The position numbers were made by a program, and so were the translations under genes. The notes below the pieces were generated by a model that saw only the letters and a list, made by a program, of their open reading frames with translations, searched no databases and was not told the DNA's origin. A stretch of DNA of 44,885 nt, taken from contig CAIMPC010000039.1 in the NCBI GenBank assembly GCA_903843285.1, positions 1-44,885 on the forward strand. The letters are read 5' to 3'. This stretch comes from Candidatus Omnitrophota bacterium (lineage in GTDB: Bacteria > Omnitrophota > Gorgyraeia > 2-01-FULL-45-10). Below are positions 16,321-24,646 of this stretch, piece by piece. Positions within the stretch are counted from its first letter, which is position 1, and each line of letters starts with the position of its first letter.

Positions 16321-19071
16321 ATGATAAATTTTATACTGAAGAAAATAATCGGTACGGAAAATGAAAGAGTCTTGAGGACCGTCAGGCCCATGGTAGAGAA
16401 AGTGAATGCTTTCGAGCCCGCTGTCTCTGCGCTCTCGGATGAGGCATTACGCAGTAAGACGGCTGAGTTTAAGGCGAGGATAGCCGACAAATATGAAGGC
16501 TGCAAGGCAGCACTCGATATAATCGATGCATCTTACAGGGCCTCTACTTCACCGGCCGAGAAGGAAAAGCTTAGACGCAAGTACAGGGAGTTGAAGAATG
16601 GCATATTTGAAGATGTATTACCCGAAGCTTTTGCGGTAGTGCGGGAGGCATCTAAGAGAACCGTTAAGATGCGGCACTTCGATGTTCAGCTGATGGGAGG
16701 AATGGTTCTACATCAGGGCAAGATCACAGAAATGGCTACAGGAGAAGGAAAGACCCTGGTCGCTACGCTTCCCGCATATCTGAATGCTCTCACAGGCGAG
16801 GGTGTGCACGTCATAACCGTGAATGATTATTTGGCTAAGAGAGATCGAAACTGGATGGGGCCTATATACGAATTTCTAGGACTCAGCGTCGGTGCTATAC
16901 AGCATGACATGGACCAGCGTTCGCGCAGAGAGGCTTATGCGTGCGATGTGACATACGGAACAAATAACGAGTTTGGGTTCGATTATCTCAGGGATAATAT
17001 GGTGATCCATAAGGACGATATGGTCCAACGCCAGCTTAATTATGCGATAGTGGACGAGGTCGATTCCATACTTATAGATGAATCCAGGACACCGTTAATT
17101 ATATCCGGGCCCGCCGAGGAATCGACCGATAAATACTATATCATTAACCGAATTATTCCAAAATTGAAGGGTAAGATTATAACCGATAAAGAGGAGATAG
17201 AGGCAAAGTATAAAGGACTCGATCTCGAAAAGGGTATAGATTACGTCGTAAACGAGAAGAATCATACGGTAAACCTCACTGAGGAAGGGGTGGTGCATTG
17301 CCAGGACCTCGTGGGCGTTAAAAATCTTTATGACGACCTTCAGTCAGAATGGGAGCATCATATAAGACAGGCGATAAGGGCCCATGCACTGTATCAGAAA
17401 GACGTAGATTACGTTGTTAAGGACGGAGAGGTCATTATCGTTGATGAATTTACGGGACGTCTTATGCCGGGCCGCAGGTGGTCTGATGGATTACATCAGG
17501 CCGTGGAGGCTAAGGAAAATGTTAAGATAGAGCGGGAAAATCAGACACTGGCGACTATCACATTCCAGAACTACTTCAGAATGTATAAGAAACTTGCCGG
17601 CATGACCGGTACGGCCGAGACCGAGGCGATAGAATTTAGCAGAATATACGGGCTGGACGTAGTCGTTATGCCGACCAATAAACCTATACGAAGAACAAAT
17701 TACCCCGATGTAATTTACAAGACGGAGCGGGAGAAATTTAACGCAGTTTGCAATGAGATAGCCCAATTACACCAGGTGGGCCGTCCCGTCCTGGTCGGAA
17801 CTATTTCGATAGAGAAGTCAGAGCATTTAAGCACTCTTCTTAAGAGGATGGGTGTGCCTCATCACGTGCTGAATGCGAAATACCATGAGATGGAGGCTGA
17901 GATAATATCCAAAGCCGGACAGAAATATGGGGTGACTATTGCTACCAATATGGCTGGCCGAGGGACGGATATTCTCCTGGGGGAGGGCGTTGTAGGGCTG
18001 GAAGGACTTCACGTTTTAGGTACCGAGCGGCACGAGGCGCGAAGGATTGATAATCAGCTGCGCGGCAGATCGGGCCGGCAAGGCGATCCTGGGTCGAGCC
18101 GATTTTTCCTGTCGCTCGAAGACGATCTTATGAGAATATTTGGTTCGGATAAGATTAAGAACGTAATGGAGCGCATGGGTATGGAGGAAGGCCAGGACAT
18201 ACAGCATCCGTTTATAACTAAAGCTATCGAGACCGCGCAGAAGCGGGTCGAATCGCATAATTTTGAGATAAGGAAACACCTTCTCGAATATGACAACGTA
18301 ATGAATAAGCAGAGAGAAGTCATTTACGATGAGCGGCGTAAAGTGCTCTATGGCGAAGATCTGAAAGAATACATATATGAGATAATGGAAGAGGTGCTGG
18401 ATGAGGCGCTCGATACATATGTAAGCGAGAAGTTGAGCGCTGATAATTGGGACTTTAAAGGCCTGAGGCAGTATCTCGATTCAAGATTTTCTATCAAGAC
18501 ATCAGATTTGAATCTCGAAGAGATGAGAAGGGAAGAAGTGCAGGACGTCATATTAGGGAGATTTAAAGCCGCTTACGAAGACAAAGAGAAAGAGCTCGGG
18601 GCAGATATGACCAGGCACCTGGAGCGCATGGTCCTCCTGCAGGTTGTAGACACCAGATGGAAAGATCATCTGTATGCAATGGATAGCCTCAGAGAAGGTA
18701 TAGGCCTGAGGGCTTACGGCCAGCGGGATCCGTTGATAGAGTATCAGCACGAAGGTTATAACATGTTTATGGATATGATCGATCGTATAAAAGAGGAAGC
18801 GATAGAATATCTATTTAAAATAAAGGCGGTGAAGGAAGATAAAAAGGAAGCCGCCGTATTCGATTTTTCGAAGCAGCAACTCCTTCACGAAGAGAAGACC
18901 CAATTTGAGAGCCTGCAGACGCAAAATACGGCTGAGAAGGCCGTGAACTATTCGGGCCAGTTGCCGGAACAGCATGTGGCCCAGTTCACGAGAGAGACTC
19001 CGAAGGTTGGCAGGAATGATCCGTGTCCGTGCGGCAGCGGCAAGAAGCACAAAAAGTGCTGCGGAAAATGA
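16321..19071 (+). CDS. secA: preprotein translocase ATPase SecA
   Basis: A 916-residue SecA, full length. It drives Sec-dependent export through SecYEG. Walker A is [16 protein letters not shown] (about residue 140) and Walker B is [16 protein letters not shown]. The preprotein cross-linking domain, the second nucleotide-binding fold ([34 protein letters not shown]) and the helical scaffold/wing (about 600-840) are in order. The C-terminus carries the zinc-binding [13 protein letters not shown] motif used for SecB/lipid contacts. It sits 2 bases after prfB and 19 bases before lnt, in one operon. Confidence 0.97.
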   Translation: MINFILKKIIGTENERVLRTVRPMVEKVNAFEPAVSALSDEALRSKTAEFKARIADKYEGCKAALDIIDASYRASTSPAEKEKLRRKYRELKNGIFEDVLPEAFAVVREASKRTVKMRHFDVQLMGGMVLHQGKITEMATGEGKTLVATLPAYLNALTGEGVHVITVNDYLAKRDRNWMGPIYEFLGLSVGAIQHDMDQRSRREAYACDVTYGTNNEFGFDYLRDNMVIHKDDMVQRQLNYAIVDEVDSILIDESRTPLIISGPAEESTDKYYIINRIIPKLKGKIITDKEEIEAKYKGLDLEKGIDYVVNEKNHTVNLTEEGVVHCQDLVGVKNLYDDLQSEWEHHIRQAIRAHALYQKDVDYVVKDGEVIIVDEFTGRLMPGRRWSDGLHQAVEAKENVKIERENQTLATITFQNYFRMYKKLAGMTGTAETEAIEFSRIYGLDVVVMPTNKPIRRTNYPDVIYKTEREKFNAVCNEIAQLHQVGRPVLVGTISIEKSEHLSTLLKRMGVPHHVLNAKYHEMEAEIISKAGQKYGVTIATNMAGRGTDILLGEGVVGLEGLHVLGTERHEARRIDNQLRGRSGRQGDPGSSRFFLSLEDDLMRIFGSDKIKNVMERMGMEEGQDIQHPFITKAIETAQKRVESHNFEIRKHLLEYDNVMNKQREVIYDERRKVLYGEDLKEYIYEIMEEVLDEALDTYVSEKLSADNWDFKGLRQYLDSRFSIKTSDLNLEEMRREEVQDVILGRFKAAYEDKEKELGADMTRHLERMVLLQVVDTRWKDHLYAMDSLREGIGLRAYGQRDPLIEYQHEGYNMFMDMIDRIKEEAIEYLFKIKAVKEDKKEAAVFDFSKQQLLHEEKTQFESLQTQNTAEKAVNYSGQLPEQHVAQFTRETPKVGRNDPCPCGSGKKHKKCCGK

Positions 19072-19090
19072 AAATGATTTTCGGCGAAAT

Positions 19091-20629
19091 ATGAAGAGAT
19101 TCCTTCTGGTAGCGCTATCTTCAATACTGCTGATATTGTCATTCCCGTCTTTTAACCTGGGAGTATTTGCCTGGTTGGGACTGGTCCCATTATTTTTCGC
19201 GATCGACTGGCAAAAGGCCTCGGGATCATTTTTAGCGGGCTATGTCACCGGCATTATATTCTTTTTCGGCACCGTATACTGGCTGATACACGTGACGTTG
19301 CCGGGGATGATCGCGGTCGTATTTTACTTAGCCTTGTATTTTGGCGTATTTGGCCTGATCGTCTTACCTGCTGTAAACCGCCCGTCGTTCCTCTCGTTAT
19401 TCGCGATTCCCGCCGTATGGGTGGCGTTAGAATACGCCAGGGCGCATATCATAGGAGGATTCGGATGGAATTTATTAGCCCACTCCCAGAGCTTCAATCT
19501 CAAGATAATCCAAATAGCAGATATCGTGGGATCTTATGGGGTAAGTTTTCTTGTGGTCTTAGTCAATACCGCTATATTCTTTACGATCAAGGATGTCCGT
19601 AAGAAGAATTACTCTACATTTTATCTCGCCGCTGCAATCGCTGTTGTATTTCTTGCCGCCGGTTACGGCACTTTGCGGATAAATAATATTTTTACCGGCG
19701 AACACCTTAAAGTATCGGTTGTGCAGGGGAATATTCCACAGGACAAAAAATGGGAACCGGCATTTCGAAGAGAGATAGTCGATAAGTACGAAACCCTGAC
19801 GATGTCTACTGTAAAAGATTCCCCCGATCTGATAATATGGCCTGAAACGTCAGTCCCCGGATTTTTACAGACGGAGCCGGAGCTTTCTGAACGTATTGCG
19901 GGTATAGCAAAGAGTGCTCATACGCTTTTGTTGGTGGGATATCCGAGGCAGGAATTACATAATGAAGATATGTACTTTAATAGCGCTGCTCTGTTCGATA
20001 GATACGGTAAGATTACCGCAGTTTACGATAAGATCCATCTCGTCCCGTTCGGTGAATTCATTCCCGCAAAAAAATTATTTTCATTTGTTGAGAAATTTAC
20101 TAAGGCGACCATAGGTGATTTTTCTCCCGGTAAAGAGTACACGGTATTCAGATTTAATATCGAACGCAGTCGTAGGGGCGAAGGGTATAACCTTAAGCTG
20201 ATAAAGAAGGTGGCATTCTCAGTGATGATATGCTTTGAGGATATATTCCCGGAGATAGCCAGGAACTTTGTCAACAATGGCGCAGGCTTTCTCGTAACCA
20301 TTACTAACGACGCGTGGTTCGGTGAATCGAGCGCGCCATATCAGCACGTTCAAAATTCAGTCTTCAGAGCTATAGAGAACAGGGTTAATGTCATAAGGGC
20401 TGCGAATAGCGGGGTATCATGCTTTATCGACCAAAAGGGAAGAGTCTTCGGGGTGGTTAACTCCGACGGCAAGAGCATATTTGTAGATGGTTATAAGACC
20501 GAGGATATCGTACTCACAAATACCAGGACATTCTATACGGTACATGGCGATCTGTTTGCTTATCTATGCGTATTCATCGCGATAGCGTATATCTTTTATA
20601 TCAGACGGCGAGGAGTTCATCAATTCTAA
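19091..20629 (+). CDS. lnt: apolipoprotein N-acyltransferase
   Basis: A 512-residue inner-membrane enzyme that adds the third acyl chain to lipoproteins. About seven hydrophobic segments occupy residues 1-205, followed by a nitrilase-fold domain. The catalytic triad is visible: Glu in IIWPETSVPG, Lys in VYDKIHLVPFGE and Cys in VMICFEDIFPE, with a closing helix at the C-terminus. The frame is open upstream into secA, but ATG 19091 (MKRFLLVALSS) gives the normal N-terminus. Its stop codon lies inside the first direct repeat that brackets the next gene. With LolC/E and LolD further on, it shows a complete lipoprotein maturation route. Confidence 0.95.
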   Translation: MKRFLLVALSSILLILSFPSFNLGVFAWLGLVPLFFAIDWQKASGSFLAGYVTGIIFFFGTVYWLIHVTLPGMIAVVFYLALYFGVFGLIVLPAVNRPSFLSLFAIPAVWVALEYARAHIIGGFGWNLLAHSQSFNLKIIQIADIVGSYGVSFLVVLVNTAIFFTIKDVRKKNYSTFYLAAAIAVVFLAAGYGTLRINNIFTGEHLKVSVVQGNIPQDKKWEPAFRREIVDKYETLTMSTVKDSPDLIIWPETSVPGFLQTEPELSERIAGIAKSAHTLLLVGYPRQELHNEDMYFNSAALFDRYGKITAVYDKIHLVPFGEFIPAKKLFSFVEKFTKATIGDFSPGKEYTVFRFNIERSRRGEGYNLKLIKKVAFSVMICFEDIFPEIARNFVNNGAGFLVTITNDAWFGESSAPYQHVQNSVFRAIENRVNVIRAANSGVSCFIDQKGRVFGVVNSDGKSIFVDGYKTEDIVLTNTRTFYTVHGDLFAYLCVFIAIAYIFYIRRRGVHQF

Positions 20630-20654
20630 CCTGGTTAGATTTGCCAGGTTAGAA
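20623..20654. repeat. left copy of the 17-bp direct repeat, within an 11-bp inverted repeat
   Basis: ATTCTAACCTGGTTAGA (20623-20639) recurs exactly at 21113-21129. Its core TCTAACC-T-GGTTAGA is itself palindromic. TTCTAACCTGG (20624-20634) also pairs perfectly with CCAGGTTAGAA (20644-20654) across a 9-base loop, so alternative hairpins are possible. The lnt stop codon TAA (20627-20629) is embedded in it. No T-run follows. Confidence 0.85.
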
Positions 20655-20692
20655 GTGAATTTTGGCAAACTTGTCGCAATAATGGAGATGCG

Positions 20693-21109
20693 ATGATGAA
20701 GACCACCCTAAATATAATTTTGATATTAATTATTATGGCTGGCTTAGCAATTGCTGAATCATATGTCGATTCACAGGTTGCATTCAAAGTTCCTATTAGG
20801 AAAGAACAGCAGAATGATACGACGGTTAAAACTACGGTTGGGAAGGAGTTTCTAATCACGCTGGATGCCAACGCAACTACTGGCTATGAATGGCAGCTTG
20901 CAACCCCTATAGATGACAACCTTATTAAACTTGTGAGTTCAGAATATGTGCCAGACAAGACAGATCTCGTAGGTAGTGGTGGTAAATCGATATGGACTTT
21001 TAAGGCTATTAGAATTGGCAAGGCACAGATATTCTTCAAATATATCAGATCTTGGGAAAAGGAAGCTCGGCCAGCGAAGGAAGCTGGCTATCTGATAGAT
21101 ATTAATTAA
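20693..21109 (+). CDS. chagasin-like (I42 family) cysteine-protease inhibitor, exported
   Basis: A 138-residue protein with a signal peptide (residues 1-21, ending GLAIA). The mature part carries the three loops of chagasin-type inhibitors: NATTGYEW (residues about 60-67; family consensus NPTTGYxW), the GSGG followed by WTFKA, and RSWEKEA (family RPW-like loop). These inhibitors block papain-like cysteine proteases, and bacterial members are secreted or periplasmic. ATG 20693 or 20696 could be the start; GGAG is at 20684-20687. The gene stands alone between the convergent lnt and yifB genes, bracketed by direct repeats, and looks inserted. No cysteine protease target is seen in the window. 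Confidence 0.85.
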   Translation: MMKTTLNIILILIIMAGLAIAESYVDSQVAFKVPIRKEQQNDTTVKTTVGKEFLITLDANATTGYEWQLATPIDDNLIKLVSSEYVPDKTDLVGSGGKSIWTFKAIRIGKAQIFFKYIRSWEKEARPAKEAGYLIDIN

Positions 21110-21112
21110 TCT

Positions 21113-21130
21113 ATTCTAACCTGGTTAGAA
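21113..21130. repeat. right copy of the 17-bp direct repeat
   Basis: ATTCTAACCTGGTTAGA (21113-21129) is identical to 20623-20639. Here the palindrome is longer: ATTCTAACC-T-GGTTAGAAT is perfect over 9 bp per arm (21113-21131). It begins four bases after the inhibitor gene and ends at the stop codon of yifB. Confidence 0.9.
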
Positions 21131-22663
21131 TTAACCCCATAAGTTTCTGTCCAGGCTCCTGTAGGAAATCGCTTCCGATATATGGTGCGCTTCTATGATA
21201 TCTTTCCCATCGAGATCTGCAATTGTCCTCGAGACCTTTAGGAGTTTATCGTAAGCCCTGGCCGAGATACCGAGCTCTAAGATCGCAAGTTTAAGCAATT
21301 CCTCACTCTCCTTATCCAGCATACAATGTTTTTCCATATCGCTCGACTCCAGATGCGCATTAAAGTGAATGCCGAGGTTCCCGTAACGCATCTTTTGCAA
21401 GCCACGGGCTTTATCCACACGTTTTCGTATCTCCACCGATGGCTCACCTCGTCGTTTATCTGTCAGATGTTCCAGTTTTAATCGCGGTACCTCGAGATGT
21501 ATGTCTATCCTATCGAGTAGAGGCCCCGATATCCTTGAAAGATAGTTCTGTATCTGAATGGGGGAACAATGGCACTGCCTCTTAGGGTCTGTGAAATATC
21601 CGCATGGGCAGGGGTTCATTGCTGCGACAAGCATAAATTTAGCAGGGTAAGTATGTGTGCCGGCGACCCGCGCTATAGTCACTGCGCCTTCCTCCATGGG
21701 CTGTCTCAATACCTCGAGAACATTCTTCTTAAATTCAGGAAGCTCATCCAAAAACAGGACGCCATTATGGGAGAGGCTTATCTCTCCCGGACTGGGGTTG
21801 GTCCCGCCTCCGACCAGGGCGGCATCCGATATGGTGTGATGAGGAGATCGAAACGGCCTGGTGGCCACAAGCACTTTGTTTGACAACATAAGGCCTGCTA
21901 CGCTATGAATTTTTGAAGTCTCGAGGCTCTCTTCGAGAGTCATTTCGGATAATATTGTGGGCAGCCTCTTTGCCAGCATGCTCTTTCCTGAGCCGGGAGG
22001 CCCGATTAAAAGGACGTTGTGGCCACCCGCGGCCGCCACTTCAAGTCCGCGCTTTACATGCTCCTGGCCCTTAACATCGCTGAAATCATTCTTATATTTT
22101 GAATTTGTTTTTAGCAGTTGATCGCTGGTGGAGGGCTGTCGTTTAATATCGATTTTCCCATTAATAAAATTAACCACATCTTTAAGTGTTTGAACAGGGT
22201 ATACCTCGATCTCTTTCACCGCGCTGGCTTCTCTGGCATTTTGGGTAGGCAGAACAAATTTAGTTTTTTCCATCGCGGCCATGCCCAGCGCTATCGGTAA
22301 TATGCCTTTAACCGGTTTCAGTCTGCCATCCAGGGATAATTCGCCGCTGAATATATATTCTTTCAGGTCAGGATGCTCGATGGTGCCCTCGCATAAAAGA
22401 ATCGATAATGCTATCGGTAGATCAAATGTAGCGCCCTCTTTTTTTATGTCCGCAGGCGCCAGGTTGATCGTAACCTTCTTAGCTGGAAATGAGAATCCGG
22501 AGTTCTTTATCGCCGCCTTAATTCTATCGCGGGATTCCCTTATAGCCGTATCCGGCAGTCCCACTATATTGAATGCGGGTAGTCCTCCTCCAATATCCGC
22601 CTCTACGGTAACTTCACACGCATTTACTCCTAAAACACAACTCGAATATATCCTCGCTATCAT
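21131..22663 (-). CDS. YifB/ComM-family AAA+ ATPase (Mg-chelatase-like)
   Basis: A 510-residue protein of the YifB/ComM family. Proteins of this family promote branch migration of recombination intermediates during natural transformation in species where ComM was tested. An N-terminal ChlI-like fold (IVGLPDTAIRESRDRIKAAI) precedes an AAA+ domain with Walker A LLIGPPGSGKSMLAKRLP (about residue 215), Walker B GVLFLDELPEF, the Cys-rich MNPCPCGYFTD loop and a C-terminal Mg-chelatase helical domain. The start has GAGGAG about six bases upstream. With comEA and comEC in the same window it fits a competence role, although on the other strand. Confidence 0.93.
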   Translation of the reverse strand: MIARIYSSCVLGVNACEVTVEADIGGGLPAFNIVGLPDTAIRESRDRIKAAIKNSGFSFPAKKVTINLAPADIKKEGATFDLPIALSILLCEGTIEHPDLKEYIFSGELSLDGRLKPVKGILPIALGMAAMEKTKFVLPTQNAREASAVKEIEVYPVQTLKDVVNFINGKIDIKRQPSTSDQLLKTNSKYKNDFSDVKGQEHVKRGLEVAAAGGHNVLLIGPPGSGKSMLAKRLPTILSEMTLEESLETSKIHSVAGLMLSNKVLVATRPFRSPHHTISDAALVGGGTNPSPGEISLSHNGVLFLDELPEFKKNVLEVLRQPMEEGAVTIARVAGTHTYPAKFMLVAAMNPCPCGYFTDPKRQCHCSPIQIQNYLSRISGPLLDRIDIHLEVPRLKLEHLTDKRRGEPSVEIRKRVDKARGLQKMRYGNLGIHFNAHLESSDMEKHCMLDKESEELLKLAILELGISARAYDKLLKVSRTIADLDGKDIIEAHHISEAISYRSLDRNLWG

Positions 22664-22681
22664 TCCGATCTCCTCATGCGA

Positions 22682-23056
22682 TCACATTATGTCTTCGACG
22701 GCATTCTCTATATGTTCAATAATTTCAGGCTTAAGCCCATGGCCTAATTTGACAGAGACCACATCTATTCTCCAGTCAGCATCTATGCGTCCGTATCTCT
22801 TCAGATAGAATAAGGCATTCTTAATAATATGGATCTGCTTTATCCTGGTGACCGATAAGATAGGCGGGCCGAAAGAGGAGGTAGATCTCGTCTTTACTTC
22901 GATAAAGACCAATGTGCTTTTGTGCCTTGCTACGATATCAAGTTCACCAAAAGGTGTCCTGAAATTTTTGCACTTTATTTTATAGCCCTTATTCTGTAAG
23001 AACTCCAGGGCTATACGCTCACCCAGCATACCGATCTCCCTCTTCTCCCGGCCCAT
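22682..23056 (-). CDS. yraN: YraN family (UPF0102) nuclease-like protein
   Basis: A 124-residue UPF0102 protein with an endonuclease-like fold. Landmarks are GERIALEFLQNKGYKI, GELDIVARHKSTLVFIEVKTRS (the E/D...ExK core of restriction-endonuclease-like proteins) and the Arg/Asp-rich C-terminal strand WRIDVVSV. The biochemical role is not established; the family is often found near yifB, as here. It starts 5 bases after the spoVG stop and ends 18 bases before yifB, so the three are probably one transcript. Confidence 0.92.
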   Translation of the reverse strand: MGREKREIGMLGERIALEFLQNKGYKIKCKNFRTPFGELDIVARHKSTLVFIEVKTRSTSSFGPPILSVTRIKQIHIIKNALFYLKRYGRIDADWRIDVVSVKLGHGLKPEIIEHIENAVEDIM

Positions 23057-23061
23057 CCTTA

Positions 23062-23325
23062 TTATCCTCCGTATGCTTCCAGAACTACCTTCTCGATAGC
23101 ATCCTTGATCTCACGGTTCAGCGGCATTACTGTGTTATACCACTTTCCGTCCTTACCGGCTTCACGCGGCATGCTTACGAATAGGCCATCTTTGCCCTCA
23201 ATGACCCTCAGGCCATTAATGACAAGGCTATCCATGACCGACATGTCACAAAATGCCTTCGTAGCGCCTTCGCCGGCCAACTTGTGTATTCGCGTTACGG
23301 CGAGTTTTAAATCATCCTTTATCAT
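23062..23325 (-). CDS. spoVG: SpoVG family regulator
   Basis: An 87-residue protein matching SpoVG through its length: VTRIHKLAGEGATKAFCDMS aligns with the first strands, VINGLRVIEGKDGLFVSMP is the signature, and it ends with MPLNREIKDAIEKVVLEAY. SpoVG proteins are small nucleic-acid-binding regulators, first known from sporulation and septation in Bacillus but widespread in non-sporulators. AGGAGG precedes the ATG. An ECF-type promoter (23352-23379) lies just upstream and nearly duplicates the one before the anti-sigma gene, so SpoVG is probably a member of that sigma factor's regulon. Confidence 0.93.
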   Translation of the reverse strand: MIKDDLKLAVTRIHKLAGEGATKAFCDMSVMDSLVINGLRVIEGKDGLFVSMPREAGKDGKWYNTVMPLNREIKDAIEKVVLEAYGG

Positions 23326-23351
23326 CAGTCCTCACCTCCTCTCACCAGTAA

Positions 23352-23379
23352 AGACGCTAAAAGTGCCTAAATTGTTGCA
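23352..23379 (-). promoter_or_regulatory. ECF-type promoter of spoVG-yraN-yifB
   Basis: On the minus strand, TGCAAC (23374-23379), 17-base spacer, CGTCT (23352-23356). ECF promoters typically have an AAC-type -35 and CGTC-type -10 (for example Bacillus SigM, SigX). A 12-bp palindrome TATTTTAAAATA (23383-23394) lies just upstream. About 43 bases match the promoter at 23883-23910 with four differences. Confidence 0.75.
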
Positions 23380-23397
23380 AAGTATTTTAAAATAGTT

Positions 23398-23865
23398 TTA
23401 CTTTAATTTTTTTGGAAATATTCTGTTTTTTGGTTTGGCGTCGAGCGTCTCGAGCATTTCCGATGCACCTTTCGCGCCATCCTTCTTCCATGCCTCGTGT
23501 ATCATAACCAGCATTTTAGTCGATTTTGAATCGACTATCCATTTTATGCCTAAGAGTAGAGTAGCCACTAGTAACTGTATGAAGAAGCGCGGCGTAATAA
23601 ATGAAAATACGAAAGTGACCAGTGCAAGCGTAAGATATATATTCAATTTCTTCATGACGGAGCCCTTTCCTTGCTTGTGAGGAACTTTTTTATTAAATCT
23701 GGATACGACATCATGTGCCGATGCAACTTTTTCGAGGCAACTATCGCAGGACCCGAGATGTTCCTCGACCTCCAGCCGGCTTTTCTCGGTCAGACAGTCC
23801 GCGAGAAAGTCCGCGAGCACCTTTTCATCCGGATGCGCAGTAGTTTTCAAATTCGAAATATTCAT
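23398..23865 (-). CDS. membrane anti-sigma factor with zinc-finger (ZAS-like) domain
   Basis: A 155-residue protein. The N-terminal 60 residues are an anti-sigma zinc finger: HPDEKVLADFLADCLTE, then EEHLGSCDSCLEKVA, giving the H-x3-C-x2-C core. Two hydrophobic segments follow (residues about 85-120, YLTLALVTFVFSFI and FFIQLLVATLLLGIKWIV), placing it in the membrane, with a cytoplasmic-looking basic tail. The start is ATG 23865 because GGAGG lies five bases before it; an in-frame TTG at 23877 overlaps the ribosome binding site. It lies directly after the ECF sigma gene, the usual pairing, and has its own ECF-type promoter, giving negative feedback. Confidence 0.85.
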   Translation of the reverse strand: MNISNLKTTAHPDEKVLADFLADCLTEKSRLEVEEHLGSCDSCLEKVASAHDVVSRFNKKVPHKQGKGSVMKKLNIYLTLALVTFVFSFITPRFFIQLLVATLLLGIKWIVDSKSTKMLVMIHEAWKKDGAKGASEMLETLDAKPKNRIFPKKLK

Positions 23866-23882
23866 ATAACCCTCCAAGATAA

Positions 23883-23910
23883 AGACGCTAAAACAACCTA
23901 AATTGTTGCA
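23883..23910 (-). promoter_or_regulatory. ECF-type promoter of the anti-sigma gene
   Basis: TGCAAC (23905-23910), 17-base spacer, CGTCT (23883-23887) on the minus strand, with the same upstream palindrome TATTTTAAAATA at 23914-23925. The leader to ATG 23865 would be only about 10-15 bases, just enough for the GGAGG. It lies between the sigma and anti-sigma genes, so the anti-sigma can be made separately from the sigma factor. Confidence 0.75.
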
Positions 23911-23926
23911 AACTATTTTAAAATAC

Positions 23927-24484
23927 TTATTCGAACTCTTTTAAATCCTTTCTAAGTTTTTCCTTGGCTCTCTTTATGTAATTCGAGACGGTTCCGGCCG
24001 GGATATTCAGCATATCCGATATTTCTTCATATTTTTTATTGTGAAGCAGGTTTAATTTTATTATGAGCTTCTCCTTGGGTTGCAAGGCCTCCATCGCTTC
24101 ATTCATGCGTTTGGATAGCTCCGCCCTGTTCAGCTCTTCGGACGGGTTTAGTGCGGGAGAAGGGATAGTCTCTGCCATTTCTAAGCCGTCCATTTTATCG
24201 AATATTGACACCTTCTGATCGAGCTCGATGCGTCGGCGTTTACGCATATATTGCATGGCGGCGTTGCCGGATACTATTGCTATCCAGTAGGGTATGCTGC
24301 CCGCATTGTTTATAGTATCGAGTTTATTGTTTTCATGTATAGAGGTGAAGACGTCTTGTTGAATGTCCAAAATCTCGTCGCGCGGCAGATTAAAGCCATA
24401 TCCTTTCAACCGCCTTTCTATGGCAGTATAAACAAGAGGTGAATATCTCTTGACGAATTGGTCAGTCAGGCGGCTTTCATTCAT
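23927..24484 (-). CDS. ECF-type RNA polymerase sigma factor
   Basis: A 185-residue sigma-70 family protein with regions 2 and 4 only. Region 2 contains DILDIQQDVFTSIHE-type helices and YWIAIVSGNAAMQYMRKRRR (2.3-2.4). Region 4.2 is NKKYEEISDMLNIPAGTVSN followed by YIKRAKEKLRKDL. A GTG at 24490 could also start the frame, but it is part of the spacer between the -10 element and the predicted start site; the ATG at 24484 is where transcription should begin, so a leaderless start is preferred. The anti-sigma gene follows, and two ECF-type promoters downstream probably form its own regulon. Confidence 0.9.
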   Translation of the reverse strand: MNESRLTDQFVKRYSPLVYTAIERRLKGYGFNLPRDEILDIQQDVFTSIHENNKLDTINNAGSIPYWIAIVSGNAAMQYMRKRRRIELDQKVSIFDKMDGLEMAETIPSPALNPSEELNRAELSKRMNEAMEALQPKEKLIIKLNLLHNKKYEEISDMLNIPAGTVSNYIKRAKEKLRKDLKEFE

Positions 24485-24490
24485 GCGCAC

Positions 24491-24520
24491 ATAGTATCAT
24501 ACGACGTGCATAATCGTCAA
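24491..24520 (-). promoter_or_regulatory. housekeeping promoter of the ECF sigma gene, predicted leaderless
   Basis: On the minus strand, TTGACG (24515-24520), 18-base spacer, TACTAT (24491-24496). The base seven positions past the -10 element is the A of ATG 24484. The sequence differs from the ECF-type promoters, so the sigma gene itself appears to be read by the housekeeping polymerase. Confidence 0.6.
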
Positions 24521-24583
24521 ACAAGTTTAATCATTCATCAAATCAAGCGCTTCGTTCAGGTTTACCTACCACCTCTTATTAGT

Positions 24584-24613
24584 TTGATTAATTATTGCCT
24601 ACAATGATATAAT
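24584..24613 (+). promoter_or_regulatory. sigma-70-type promoter of the TPR-MATE pair
   Basis: TTGATT (24584-24589), 18-base spacer, perfect TATAAT (24608-24613). A GGAGG at 24636-24640 then precedes the ATG at 24647. Confidence 0.7.
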
Positions 24614-24646
24614 ACGGCCCATCTCAGGTAAAAGTGGAGGTCAAAT

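Noticed and set aside
18974..19090. N-terminal extension of lnt inside secA
   Set aside because: The extension is basic out-of-frame secA sequence; the normal signal-like N-terminus starts at 19091.
20624..20654. Integron attC site next to the I42 gene
   Set aside because: TTCTAAC and GTTAGAA arms recall attC core sites (RYYYAAC/GTTRRRY), but the first base of the core does not fit, the 31-base structure is much shorter than known attC sites, and no integrase is seen.
20623..21131. The two palindromes as ordinary intrinsic terminators
   Set aside because: They lie where convergent terminators would be, but no T-run follows either hairpin and the stems are AT-rich; kept instead as direct repeats of uncertain role.
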